NCBI GenBank assembly: GCA_022710715.1
Contig: JAKLGJ010000005.1
Span: 58,347 to 122,346, forward strand
Direction of reading: 5' to 3'
DNA length: 64,000 nt
Source of the DNA: Candidatus Omnitrophota bacterium
GTDB taxonomy: Bacteria; Omnitrophota; Gorgyraeia; Gygaellales; Profunditerraquicolaceae
Of the stretch, positions 9,734-18,220 are shown in pieces (the first letter of the stretch is position 1; the number at the start of each line of letters is the position of its first letter). The notes under the pieces were generated by a model, which saw only the letters and a list, made by a program, of their open reading frames with translations, was not told the DNA's origin and did not search any database. A program made the position numbers and the translations under genes.

Positions 9734-11146
9734 ATGTCGCTACAGATCTATAATTCGCTCACCCAGAAAAAAGAGGAATTTATTCCGCAGAAACCGGCGC
9801 AGGTGTCGCTGTATTCCTGCGGCGTGACGGTCTATGACGACTGTCATATCGGCCACGCCCGCAGCCTGTACATTTTCGACGTCATCCGGCGTTATCTCGG
9901 CTCGCGCGGACTGCAGGTGCGTTTCGTGCGCAATATTACCGACATAGACGACAAGATCATCAATCGCGCCAATGAGCTTAAGACCGATTGGAGAACGCTC
10001 GTCGGCACCTATATCGACCGCTATTACCAGGATCTTGCGGCCATGGGTATCGGCCAAGCGGACATCGAACCGCGCGCGACCGAAAATATCGGCGAAATGA
10101 TCAAAGATATCCAGATCCTCATCGATAAAGGTTTTGCGTATCCGACTGCCAGCGGCGTGTATTTCTCCGTGCGCAAATTCAAGGAGTACGGAAAACTCTC
10201 CGGCCAGAGCGTGGAGCAGATGCTCACCGGCGTGCGCAAAGAAGCGGATGAGACCAAGGAGGATGCGCTGGATTTCGCCCTCTGGAAAACGTCCAAGCCG
10301 GGCGAACCTTTCTGGCCCAGTCCCTGGGGTGACGGCCGGCCGGGCTGGCATATCGAATGTTCGGTGATGAGCACCAAGTATCTCAAGACGGATACCCTGG
10401 ATATCCACGCGGGCGGCCGCGACCTGATCTTCCCGCATCACGAGAACGAGATCGCCCAGAGCGAAGCGTTGACCGGCAAGCCGTTCGCCCGGTACTGGAT
10501 CCATCACGGATTGTTGACCATCAACGGGCAGAAAATGTCCAAATCCCTGGGGAATTTCGTGACCATCCAGGAGTTCTTGAAGAAACACCGGCATCCTGAA
10601 TTGCTTAAGCTGTTTTTCCTGTCCGCGCATTATTCCCATCCCATCGATTATAATGAAGACAAGATCATCGAAGCCAGGCAGGCGCTGGAGCGTATCAGCA
10701 TTTTGTTCAATAAAATGGAAGAAGCGTTCGCCGATAAGAGCATACAGAGCCCGGAAACGGCCTTTAAAGAGATCGATGAGATACGGAACAAGTTTATCGC
10801 TGCAATGGACGACGATTTCAATACCCCGCAAGGAATGGCGTGCGTCTTCGATCTGGTAAATCTTGCGAATAAGAACATAGATAATCAGGCGTTTTTACGC
10901 AGCGCCCGGAAGTTATTTGCGGAGCTGCTGGACATCTTCTCGCTGGATTTTTCCCGCATTGCATCTCTGGCCGGCGGCAGTTCGACGTCTGAAAACGCGA
11001 TTATTGAGAACCTGATCGTTCTGCGCAATGAAGCGAGAAAAAATCGGGATTTCAAAGAGGCGGACAAGTTGAGAAAACAGCTTGAAGCGCAGGGCGTCGT
11101 TCTCGAAGATACCAAGGACGGCACCACCTGGCGCCGTAAACTGTAA
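9734..11146 (+). CDS. cysS: Cysteinyl-tRNA synthetase
   Basis: 470 residues, normal for CysRS. Class I signatures are HIGHARS (about residue 39) and KMSKSLGN (about 267). Zinc ligands include the Cys in YSCGVTVYD and the region GWHIECSVMS, with GGRDLIFPHHENEIAQSEA following. It charges tRNA-Cys. The gene is 8 bases after cysE. The stop is followed by an intergenic inverted repeat (11178-11285). Nothing unusual is seen in the protein. Confidence 0.97.
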   Translation: MSLQIYNSLTQKKEEFIPQKPAQVSLYSCGVTVYDDCHIGHARSLYIFDVIRRYLGSRGLQVRFVRNITDIDDKIINRANELKTDWRTLVGTYIDRYYQDLAAMGIGQADIEPRATENIGEMIKDIQILIDKGFAYPTASGVYFSVRKFKEYGKLSGQSVEQMLTGVRKEADETKEDALDFALWKTSKPGEPFWPSPWGDGRPGWHIECSVMSTKYLKTDTLDIHAGGRDLIFPHHENEIAQSEALTGKPFARYWIHHGLLTINGQKMSKSLGNFVTIQEFLKKHRHPELLKLFFLSAHYSHPIDYNEDKIIEARQALERISILFNKMEEAFADKSIQSPETAFKEIDEIRNKFIAAMDDDFNTPQGMACVFDLVNLANKNIDNQAFLRSARKLFAELLDIFSLDFSRIASLAGGSSTSENAIIENLIVLRNEARKNRDFKEADKLRKQLEAQGVVLEDTKDGTTWRRKL

Positions 11147-11177
11147 TTCTGTCCGGTTTGACATTATTGCGCGTAGC

Positions 11178-11285
11178 GCAGTGTTCTGACAGAGTGTGTT
11201 CCGAAAACAGGTTATTACTCGGCCTGCTACGCAGGCCTGCGTCATAATCCTTATGTTTTCTCCACACACTCTGTCAGAACACTGC
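11178..11285. repeat. Nested palindromic element between cysS and tmk
   Basis: A 22-bp perfect inverted repeat (11178-11199 against 11264-11285, core GTGTTCTGACAGAGTGTGT) encloses about 64 bp. Within it is a further GAAAACA/TGTTTTC pairing and, at the apex, GCCTGC-TAC-GCAGGC (11222-11236). It could fold into a long cruciform or RNA hairpin, but it lacks a U-tract typical of a terminator. It looks like a small non-coding palindromic mobile element (REP/MITE type). That is an inference, as only one copy is present in the window. Confidence 0.7.
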
Positions 11286-11307
11286 ATTACGTGAAATGAG
11301 GATAGAC

Positions 11308-11934
11308 ATGCCGAAAAGAGGTCTGTTCATTACGTTCGAGGGGCCGGAGTCCTGCGGCAAGAGCACGCAGGCGCGCCTGCTCTACGCTTATTTGCGCAAG
11401 CGGGGGCTGCCGGTGGTGTTCCTGCGCGAGCCGGGGGGCACGCCGGTCAGCGAGAAGATCCGGAAAATCCTCTTAAGCAAAAAGAACAGCGCTTTGACCG
11501 CGGCGGCGGAACTCTTCCTGTACATGGCCAGCCGGGCGCAGGTGGTGGAACAGGTGATCGCGCCGGCATTGCGCCGGAAAAAGATCGTCCTGTGCGATCG
11601 CTTCCTCGATTCGACTATCGTCTATCAAGGCTACGGATTAGGAATAGACATCGCGCTTATTCAGCGTATGGGGGTGTTCGCCACCGGCGGCATTGCGCCT
11701 GACCTGACCATTCTGCTCGACGCGCCGCTGAAAGCGTCGCTGGCGAAGATCGGTTCGGTCAAAGACCGCATCGAGCTGCGTTCCCTGGCGTATCATCAGC
11801 GGGTTAAAACGGGGTATTTTCGCCTGGCCCGGCGTCAACCGGGCAGGATCAAGATCGTCAGGCTGGCGCAGGACAAAGCTCAAACGCAGGCAGTAATCCG
11901 CGGCCACGTGGACCGGCTTTTGAAAAAAGGATAG
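11308..11934 (+). CDS. tmk: Thymidylate kinase
   Basis: About 208 residues. The P-loop ITFEGPESCGKSTQARLL lies at the N-terminus, DR/E-type motif FLREPGGTPVSEKIR (about 45-59) follows, and CDRFLDSTIVYQGYGLG (about 97) is the thymidine-binding region. It makes dTDP from dTMP. I prefer ATG 11308 because GAGGA lies 6 bases upstream; an in-frame ATG at 11296 adds MRID. The P-loop reads EGPESCGKST instead of the common EGxDGxGKST, a variation that keeps the Lys and Ser/Thr. It is followed by holB after one base, the tmk-holB order seen in Bacillus. Confidence 0.94.
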   Translation: MPKRGLFITFEGPESCGKSTQARLLYAYLRKRGLPVVFLREPGGTPVSEKIRKILLSKKNSALTAAAELFLYMASRAQVVEQVIAPALRRKKIVLCDRFLDSTIVYQGYGLGIDIALIQRMGVFATGGIAPDLTILLDAPLKASLAKIGSVKDRIELRSLAYHQRVKTGYFRLARRQPGRIKIVRLAQDKAQTQAVIRGHVDRLLKKG

Positions 11935-11935
11935 T

Positions 11936-12904
11936 ATGGGGTTTGGCGCGATCAAAGGACAACAGCAGGCGATCATGCGCCTGCAGGGATATCTGAATCA
12001 GGATAAGCTCGAGGGCGGCTTTCTTTTCTCCGGGCCGGAAGGGGTGGGCAAGTTCCTCACCGCAAAAACATTCGCCCGGGCGATCAATTGCGACGCAGCC
12101 GCAACTGCCGGCGACTGCTGCGATGTCTGCAGCGCCTGCGTGAGAATGGAAAAGAACTGCTATCCGGATCTGCACTGCATCGATTGCGGCGAGGAAGAGA
12201 TCCGCATTGAGGCGATCCGCCAGTTGCAGGAGCAGATCTGTTTACGGCCTTACGAAGCGCGCAAGAAAGTATTTATCGTCAATAACGCGCACAACCTTAA
12301 TCCGGTATCCGCCAACGCTTTCCTCAAGACCCTGGAAGAGCCGCCCCGGGACAGCGTGTTGATCCTGGTCACGGATAAGCCGTCGATGTTATTAAAGACG
12401 ATCCTTTCGCGCTGCCGGGTGGTGAAATTCACCGCGCTGCAAAGGCAGGCGCTGGCGCGGATCCTCGAACGCGACTACGGCGTAGAGGGGCAGCAGGTGC
12501 ATTTTCTGTCCTACTTTTCCGAAGGCCGGCTCGGTAACGCTCTGCGGCTCAAAGATACCGATATCATAGGCTGCAAGAACCGGGTTATCGACGCCTGCAC
12601 GTCGCCCGGAGCGTATCTCTTCGATACCCTGGCTACCAAGGACCGCCAGGAGATGCGGGTATATCTGAACATTATCGCCGGGTGGATGCGCGACGCATAT
12701 TTTGCCAAAGCCGGCATTCCCGCGGCAGAACTTATTCATTCCGACCGCAGCGATGCGGTCGACGCGTACGCGCGCGCCCATACCGCGCGGGAACTGGAAG
12801 AGGGCATTCGGACCGTTTCCGAATTCCTGCTTTATCTGGACCAGAATGTGAATGTAAAGTTGTTGCTGTCCAATCTCAAGCTGTATTTTCAATCAACCCG
12901 CTGA
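11936..12904 (+). CDS. holB: DNA polymerase III delta' subunit
   Basis: 322 residues. A clamp-loader AAA+ fold starts with FGAIKGQQQAIMRLQGYL. Walker A is a degenerate GPEGVGKFLTAKTF (Thr/Ser after GK replaced by Phe), as expected for the non-hydrolysing delta' subunit. The zinc module follows with Cys residues in CDVCSACVRMEKNC. The sensor region contains FLKTLEEPP and LSRCRVVKF. It helps load the beta clamp. It sits directly after tmk and 20 bases before ricT, a conserved neighbourhood. Some zinc-module and VNNAHNLN wording matches DnaX/HolB. Confidence 0.92.
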   Translation: MGFGAIKGQQQAIMRLQGYLNQDKLEGGFLFSGPEGVGKFLTAKTFARAINCDAAATAGDCCDVCSACVRMEKNCYPDLHCIDCGEEEIRIEAIRQLQEQICLRPYEARKKVFIVNNAHNLNPVSANAFLKTLEEPPRDSVLILVTDKPSMLLKTILSRCRVVKFTALQRQALARILERDYGVEGQQVHFLSYFSEGRLGNALRLKDTDIIGCKNRVIDACTSPGAYLFDTLATKDRQEMRVYLNIIAGWMRDAYFAKAGIPAAELIHSDRSDAVDAYARAHTARELEEGIRTVSEFLLYLDQNVNVKLLLSNLKLYFQSTR

Positions 12905-12924
12905 AATAACAAAAAGAGGCAATT

Positions 12925-13707
12925 ATGGAAAAGCTGGTCTGTATACGATTGCGCGACACCGGGCAGAATTTCTGTTATAACGCCGGCGAGCTGCAGGTCA
13001 AGGACGGCGACTACGTGATCGTCGAGCATGATCGGGGGATGGATTACGGCCAGGTGGTTTCCCTGAAGGCCTGTCCCAATCATGAGCCTAAGCAGCCGCT
13101 CAAAAAGATCGTGCGCATCGCCAAGCCCGAGGATCGCAAACAGATAGATGACAACCGTATTAAATCCAAAGAAGCTTTCGCCACCTGCGAGAAGAAGATC
13201 ATCGAGCATAAGCTGGAAATGAAGTTGGTGCAGGCGGAATATTCTTTTGACCGCAGCAAGATGGTGTTTTATTTTACCTCCAACGGCAGGGTTGATTTTC
13301 GCGAGCTGGTCAAAGACCTGGCGAAGATATTCAAAGCGCGTATCGAGTTGCGTCAGATCGGCGTGCGCGACGAAACCAAGTTTTTCGGCGGGTTCGGTCC
13401 CTGCGGAAGGCAACTGTGCTGCGCCACGTTCTTGAAGGATTTCGAGCCGGTGACTATCAAGATGGCCAAGGAAGAAGGGTTGCCTTTGAATACCCCCAAG
13501 ATCTCGGGGATATGCGGCCGCCTGATGTGCTGTCTGAATTACGAGTATGAAACCTACAAAATGCTCTCCAAAGGGCTGCCGCGCGAAGGCGAACGCATCA
13601 CCACGGCCCAGGGCAAGGGCAAGGTCATCAATGTCAACGTCTTTAAACGCTGCGCTACGGTCGAGCTTGAAGACGGCACCTATATGGAAATGAAATACGC
13701 AAAATAA
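12925..13707 (+). CDS. ricT: PSP1-domain protein, RicT/YaaT-like
   Basis: 260 residues. The PSP1 C-terminal domain (about 60-145) includes YSFDRSKMVFYFTSNGRVDFR. It is followed by two Cys-rich motifs, CGRQLCCATFL (about 159) and CGRLMCCLNYEYETY (about 196), that in Bacillus RicT help bind [4Fe-4S] clusters. In Bacillus the Y-complex adjusts RNase Y activity, competence and sporulation; here only the conserved family is certain. The gene follows holB with an AAGAGGC ribosome site and precedes tatD, again the Bacillus order tmk-holB-ricT-tatD. Confidence 0.88.
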   Translation: MEKLVCIRLRDTGQNFCYNAGELQVKDGDYVIVEHDRGMDYGQVVSLKACPNHEPKQPLKKIVRIAKPEDRKQIDDNRIKSKEAFATCEKKIIEHKLEMKLVQAEYSFDRSKMVFYFTSNGRVDFRELVKDLAKIFKARIELRQIGVRDETKFFGGFGPCGRQLCCATFLKDFEPVTIKMAKEEGLPLNTPKISGICGRLMCCLNYEYETYKMLSKGLPREGERITTAQGKGKVINVNVFKRCATVELEDGTYMEMKYAK

Positions 13708-13718
13708 ATTCTCTACTG

Positions 13719-14504
13719 ATGAATTCCCAGACGCCGCCCACGTTGATCGATACGCATTGCCATCTCGATTTCCCCGAATTCGATCCTGACAGAAGAGAAG
13801 TGGTCGACCGCGCCGCGGCGCAGGGAGTCGTCCATATTATCAACGTGGGATCCGACCTGGAAAATTCCCGTAAAGCCGTCGGCGTTGCCGCCGCCTTCCC
13901 CCGCGTGTACGCCACTGTCGGTCTGCACCCGCACGACGCCGACAGCTGGCAGGAGTCTGTGCGCGTTCAACTCCTGGAACTCTCCCGGCAGCCTAAAGTG
14001 GTGGCGATCGGCGAGATCGGGCTGGATTATTACCGCGCGCTTTCCACTCCCGATAACCAGAAAAAGGTTTTTGTTTCGCTGATCCGCCTGGGACTGGAAC
14101 GCTCGTTGCCGTTGATTATCCACAGCCGGCAGGCCGAACAGGATACGCTCGAGATCCTGAAAGCCGAAGGGGTGACCCGGGCGATCATCCATTGTTTTTC
14201 CGGAGACGAGACGTTCTTGAAAGCCTGTCTGGATCTGGGCTTCCTGGTTTCGTTTACCTGCAATATTACCTATAAGAAATCGGATGTCCTGCGCCGGGTG
14301 ATCAAGGCGGTTCCGCTGGACAGGATCTGCCTTGAAACCGACGCGCCGTATTTATCGCCGGAAGGGTTCCGCGGCAAACGCAACGAACCGGCTTTTGTCC
14401 GGATGCTCTGTCAGTCGGCGGCCGCCCTTAGAGGGATGAACGAAGCCGATCTGGCTGCGGCGACCACGGAGAATGCCCGGCGGTTTTTTGGTTTGTCCCT
14501 TTAG
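13719..14504 (+). CDS. tatD: TatD-family metal-dependent DNase
   Basis: 261 residues of the amidohydrolase-like TatD fold. Metal-site motifs are LIDTHCHLDFPEFD (HxH, near the start), AIGEIGLDYYR (Glu, about 92), PLIIHSRQAEQDTLEIL (His, about 128), AIIHCFSGD (His, about 155) and LETDAPYLSP (Asp, about 204). Members act as 3'-5' DNase/RNase or D-aminoacyl-tRNA-like hydrolases. It lies 11 bases after ricT. The spacing to the TPR gene (9 bases) suggests a long operon continuing to the alanine racemase. Confidence 0.93.
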   Translation: MNSQTPPTLIDTHCHLDFPEFDPDRREVVDRAAAQGVVHIINVGSDLENSRKAVGVAAAFPRVYATVGLHPHDADSWQESVRVQLLELSRQPKVVAIGEIGLDYYRALSTPDNQKKVFVSLIRLGLERSLPLIIHSRQAEQDTLEILKAEGVTRAIIHCFSGDETFLKACLDLGFLVSFTCNITYKKSDVLRRVIKAVPLDRICLETDAPYLSPEGFRGKRNEPAFVRMLCQSAAALRGMNEADLAAATTENARRFFGLSL

Positions 14505-14513
14505 AGGCCATTC

Positions 14514-15122
14514 ATGAGCTCTGGCGGATCATTATTGGCGTTACGTTTGCAGCTGGATGACGCGATTACCTACGGCTCCAGGAAGCAGGCTGCCCGGATC
14601 GCCGCGGAAGGCTTGCGCCAGGCCCGGCAGCGGGCTGACGCCGGCGAAATCGAGTATTTCAAGGCCCAGAAGTATATCCTGCGCGCGATGTATGTCAGCG
14701 CCATCGAGCATCTTGACGCTGCGATCCGGCACAATCCCGCGGATGGCGCGGCTTTCAATGACCGCGCCCTGTGCATGGTGGAGCTGGGCATAATCGACGA
14801 GGCTTTCGCGTATTTCGATAAAGGCATCGCGGTTGAGCCGGATTACGCCACTATCCATCATAACAAAGGATGGTTGCTCAACAATATCGGGCATTTCAGC
14901 GAAGCGATCCGCTGTTTCCGTGAGGCGCTGGCGCTTGAACCTGACCGCGCGGTGACGTACGATAATCTTGCGGACGCTTTGTATAACCTGGGAGACGTGC
15001 GGGGAGCGCTGGAAGCGTATAAAAAAGTGCTCTCTTTGCTCAAACCGGGAAGATGCCGCGGGATACGCAAGCAGATACTCGCGCAGATCAAAAACCTGGA
15101 AAAGCAGGTGATGCACAACTGA
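14514..15122 (+). CDS. Tetratricopeptide-repeat protein of unknown function
   Basis: 202 residues with no signal peptide. At least four TPR-like units are visible between about 50 and 170, for example a run with HLDAAIRHNPADGAAFNDRA, then YFDKGIAVEPDYATIHHNKG and CFREALALEPDRAVTYDNLA. Such proteins serve as binding scaffolds. No catalytic motif is present. It sits between tatD and mtnA with short gaps, so it is co-transcribed, but the neighbours do not reveal a partner. Confidence 0.8.
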   Translation: MSSGGSLLALRLQLDDAITYGSRKQAARIAAEGLRQARQRADAGEIEYFKAQKYILRAMYVSAIEHLDAAIRHNPADGAAFNDRALCMVELGIIDEAFAYFDKGIAVEPDYATIHHNKGWLLNNIGHFSEAIRCFREALALEPDRAVTYDNLADALYNLGDVRGALEAYKKVLSLLKPGRCRGIRKQILAQIKNLEKQVMHN

Positions 15123-15134
15123 AGGACCCTTCGC

Positions 15135-16181
15135 ATGAAAGCAATCCGGACAATCGAGTGGAAACATGGCGCCATCAGGATCATCGATCAGACGCTGCTG
15201 CCGCTGAAATTCCGCGTTCTGGATATTCGCGACATCAGGGTTCTCTGGAAAGCGATCCGGCAACTGAAAGTGCGCGGCGCCCCGGCTCTGGGAGCTGCGG
15301 CGGCCTGGGGAGTGTATCTGGGGGTTAAAGACGCCCCGGAAACGGAGTTCGCCGGTTTCAGCCGGCGGCTGGATAAAGTGATCGGATATCTGGCTTCGGC
15401 CCGGCCGACGGCGCGTAATCTTTTCTGGGGGCTGGAGCGTATGGGATCGGTCGCGGTGCGTAACCGGCAGAGGCCGGTCAGCCGGATAAAAAAGCTCCTC
15501 TTCCGTCAAGCGCGGCAGATCGTCGAAGATGACCGGCAGACCTGCAGGGCGATCGGCGCTTTCGGTTCAACGCTCATCCATGGCGGCGATACTATCCTGA
15601 CCGTGTGCAACGCCGGAATACTTGCCACGATCGATTACGGGACGGCGCTGGGGGTGCTCTACAGCGCTCAAGCCAGAGGCAGGAAATTCAAAGTCTACGC
15701 CTGCGAGACGCGGCCGCTTTTGCAGGGAGCGCGTTTGACCACCTGGGAGTTGACAAAACGAAAAATAGATGTCACGCTTATATGTGACAATATGGCTGCC
15801 ACGCTAATGGCCCAGGGGAAGATCGACGCCGTGATCACCGGCGCAGACCGCATCGCCGCCAACGGCGATGCCGCGAACAAGATCGGGACCTATAGCCTGG
15901 CAGTGTTAGCCCGGCATCATCGCATCCCGTTCTATATCGCCGCGCCGTTTTCGACCTTCGACCTCCAGCTTAAAGACGGCGCGCAGATCCCCATAGAGGA
16001 ACGCCCGGCCGGGGAAGTCACGACGCTGTATTTCAAAAATCCTGTGGCCGCTCAAGGGGTCAAGGTTTATAATCCCGCTTTTGATGTAACGGATCACCGC
16101 TTGATCACGGCATTGATAACCGAAAAAGGTATTATCCGGCCGCCCTTTAAAGCCGGGATAAAGAAAATGACGAGGCGTTGA
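15135..16181 (+). CDS. mtnA: S-methyl-5-thioribose-1-phosphate isomerase
   Basis: 348 residues. MtnA signatures are KVRGAPALGAAAAWGV (about 50-65), the catalytic Cys in LTVCNAGILATIDYGTAL (about 155), and the catalytic Asp in VITGADRIAANGDAANKIGT (about 235-254), with AAPFSTFD near the end. It opens the ribose ring in the methionine salvage pathway. The eIF2B-like family includes ribose-1,5-bisphosphate isomerases, but the NAG and GADRIAANGD wording favours MtnA. No other salvage gene is in the window. It precedes thiL by one base. Confidence 0.92.
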   Translation: MKAIRTIEWKHGAIRIIDQTLLPLKFRVLDIRDIRVLWKAIRQLKVRGAPALGAAAAWGVYLGVKDAPETEFAGFSRRLDKVIGYLASARPTARNLFWGLERMGSVAVRNRQRPVSRIKKLLFRQARQIVEDDRQTCRAIGAFGSTLIHGGDTILTVCNAGILATIDYGTALGVLYSAQARGRKFKVYACETRPLLQGARLTTWELTKRKIDVTLICDNMAATLMAQGKIDAVITGADRIAANGDAANKIGTYSLAVLARHHRIPFYIAAPFSTFDLQLKDGAQIPIEERPAGEVTTLYFKNPVAAQGVKVYNPAFDVTDHRLITALITEKGIIRPPFKAGIKKMTRR

Positions 16182-16182
16182 A

Positions 16183-17073
16183 ATGAAGATCGGCAATCCC
16201 GGGGAATTCGGGTTGATCCGCCGGCTGGCCGCGCTCGCTCCGGTCGCTCGCGCTGTGGTCAAGGGCATCGGCGACGATTGCGCGGTGCTGCCCGGGACCA
16301 AAGACACGTTTCTCTTGTGGACCTGCGATATGCTGGTGGAGAGAGTTGATTTTACCCGCCGGGATGCGCCGGCGCTGGTGGGGCGAAAAGCCCTGGGAGT
16401 TTCCGTGAGCGATATCGCCGCCTGCGGCGGGATCCCGCGTTACGCGCTGGTTGCGTTAGGCCTGCCGTCCGGGATCGCAGCGGCGTATGTGCAGAATCTC
16501 TACCGCGGCATGCGCAAGCTGGCGCAAGAATTCGGCGTTTCGGTAGTGGGCGGAGATATCAGCCGTGCGCCCGCGGTTACCATCGATGTCAGTCTCCTGG
16601 GCGAGGTGCGCAAAAAACGTCTGGTGCTGCGCAGCGGCGCCCGGCCGGGCGATATCATCTTCGTCACCGGCCGGCTCGGCGGCTCGCTCGCCGGCAGGCA
16701 CCTGCGTTTCCAGCCCCGGGTGCGGGAGGCGCAGCAGCTGGTTGCGCGCTACGGAGTGCATGCCATGATCGATATTTCCGACGGGTTGAGCAGCGATGTG
16801 GGGCATCTGATCCGGGCCAGCGGAGTGGGCGCGGATATTTACGCCGAGCTTGTTCCGGCGTATCCGGGGGTGAACCTGGAGCATGCTCTTAACGACGGAG
16901 AGGATTTCGAGCTGCTCTTTACCGTCAACCGGACCGATGCCCGCCGCCTGTCGCGAGGGAAAACCGGTTTTTTCCCGGTAGGCGTGATTACGTCCGAAAA
17001 AAATAAAGTCAGGCTTATCGACCGCCGGGGCGATTGTTGCAAACTCGTCGCCCGGGGTTTTACTCATTTCTAA
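16183..17073 (+). CDS. thiL: Thiamine-monophosphate kinase
   Basis: 296 residues. The N-terminal GIGDDCAVLPG, TCDMLVERVDF, LGVSVSDIAACGGIPRYALVALGLP and VVGGDISRAP motifs are characteristic of ThiL, an ATP-dependent kinase that makes thiamine diphosphate. ISDGLSSDVGHL (about 194) and GEDFELLFT are the C-terminal conserved sites. It is followed 2 bases later by tsaE; thiL next to tsaE-tsaB is a common arrangement in Gram-positives. Confidence 0.94.
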   Translation: MKIGNPGEFGLIRRLAALAPVARAVVKGIGDDCAVLPGTKDTFLLWTCDMLVERVDFTRRDAPALVGRKALGVSVSDIAACGGIPRYALVALGLPSGIAAAYVQNLYRGMRKLAQEFGVSVVGGDISRAPAVTIDVSLLGEVRKKRLVLRSGARPGDIIFVTGRLGGSLAGRHLRFQPRVREAQQLVARYGVHAMIDISDGLSSDVGHLIRASGVGADIYAELVPAYPGVNLEHALNDGEDFELLFTVNRTDARRLSRGKTGFFPVGVITSEKNKVRLIDRRGDCCKLVARGFTHF

Positions 17074-17075
17074 CC

Positions 17076-17543
17076 ATGCGTATCCACACACATTCGGCCG
17101 CGCAAACGCGGCATATCGGTTCGCTCATCGCCCGGTCCCTGCGGCCGGGGGATATCGTTTGTCTTTCCGGCAATCTCGGTTCGGGCAAGACTGTTCTGGC
17201 CAAAGGCATAGCCAGCGGTCTGGGCATAGACAAGGATGCGGTGATCAGCCCGACCTTTGTGATCATCCGTGAATACCGGGGGAGGGTGCCGTTGTATCAT
17301 TTTGACCTGTACCGGCTGGAAAACCCCGACGATATCGTCAGTCTGGGATATGAGGAGTATCTCTACGGGCGGGGGGTCAGCGTTATTGAGTGGAGCGAGC
17401 GCCTGGGGCCGTTGATGCCTCAAGAGTACGTAGGCGTGCATGTGCGTATTTCCGGAGAAACGACCCGTTCTTTCGAGTTCTCGGCGCGGGGGCAGCGGTA
17501 TAAAGAGGTGGTCAAAAGAATATATGAAAATTTTAGCGCTTGA
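17076..17543 (+). CDS. tsaE: tRNA threonylcarbamoyladenosine ATPase TsaE
   Basis: 155 residues. Walker A is LSGNLGSGKTVLAKGIASGL (about 28-47). Further motifs are SPTFVIIREYRG, LYHFDLYRLENPDD and VIEWSERLGPLMP, all typical of TsaE. It works with TsaB and TsaD to make the t6A base at position 37 of ANN-decoding tRNAs. I start at ATG 17076; a longer frame upstream runs inside thiL. The 3' end overlaps tsaB by 20 bases, so the two are translationally linked. tsaD is not in the window. Confidence 0.94.
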   Translation: MRIHTHSAAQTRHIGSLIARSLRPGDIVCLSGNLGSGKTVLAKGIASGLGIDKDAVISPTFVIIREYRGRVPLYHFDLYRLENPDDIVSLGYEEYLYGRGVSVIEWSERLGPLMPQEYVGVHVRISGETTRSFEFSARGQRYKEVVKRIYENFSA

Positions 17544-18219
17544 TACATCAACACAGGTTTTGTGCATCGCTTTGAGCGACGGCAGCCGTACCTTCCTGAC
17601 CCGTCTTGACCTGGGCACCAGACTTTCCGGCATGCTGGTCGAGACGCTGCGTCAGCAGCTTGACGCGGCCGGATGGAAGGCCGGCGATATCGACTGTTTC
17701 GCCTGCGGCGTGGGACCGGGTTCATTTACCGCGCTGCGCATCGGGATGGCGGCAGTGAAAGCGCTGGCCTGGGCGGTCGATCGGCCGGTCGTCGGGGTCG
17801 GCAGTCTGGATATACTCGCATATACGCTGCGCGCAGAAGAGGGGATGATCGTTCCGGTGATGGACGCGAAACGTTCCATGGTCTATACGGCCGCCTACAC
17901 CAGCGCTGCCGGACGGATTCGGCGGCGCTCGCCGTACCGGCTCGTTCCCGTAGATGATTTCGCTCGCGCGTTTTCAAGGAAAATATACCCGCGCGAAAAA
18001 AATCGTATTATAATAATGGGTGACGGCATTCCGCTGGTCCGCGACAAGCTGTGCGGCCGGATGTCCGACGCGTTCCTCGCGGATAAGGATTTCTGGTATC
18101 CGTATCCGCAAGCGCTCCTGGAACTGGCGCAACAGGCCCGGGACCGGGGGCAGACGACCGATGCATTCAGGGTGCAGCCGGTGTATCTGTATCCCAAAGA
18201 ATGCCAGATCAGAAAGTAA
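17524..18219 (+). CDS. tsaB: tRNA threonylcarbamoyladenosine protein TsaB
   Basis: 231 residues. The ASKHA-fold start MKILALDTSTQVLCIAL and the motif GVGPGSFTALRIGMAAVKAL (about 71-90) identify TsaB, the scaffold that pairs with TsaD in t6A synthesis. I place the start at ATG 17524 because it restores the standard N-terminus and overlaps tsaE. The C-terminal part is less conserved, as usual. The gene ends one base before the alanine racemase start. Confidence 0.92.
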   Translation: MKILALDTSTQVLCIALSDGSRTFLTRLDLGTRLSGMLVETLRQQLDAAGWKAGDIDCFACGVGPGSFTALRIGMAAVKALAWAVDRPVVGVGSLDILAYTLRAEEGMIVPVMDAKRSMVYTAAYTSAAGRIRRRSPYRLVPVDDFARAFSRKIYPREKNRIIIMGDGIPLVRDKLCGRMSDAFLADKDFWYPYPQALLELAQQARDRGQTTDAFRVQPVYLYPKECQIRK

Positions 18220-18220
18220 G

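Noticed and set aside
9740..10831. Long minus-strand open frame within cysS
   Set aside because: cysS is complete and unmistakable; the reverse frame has no family features or ribosome site.
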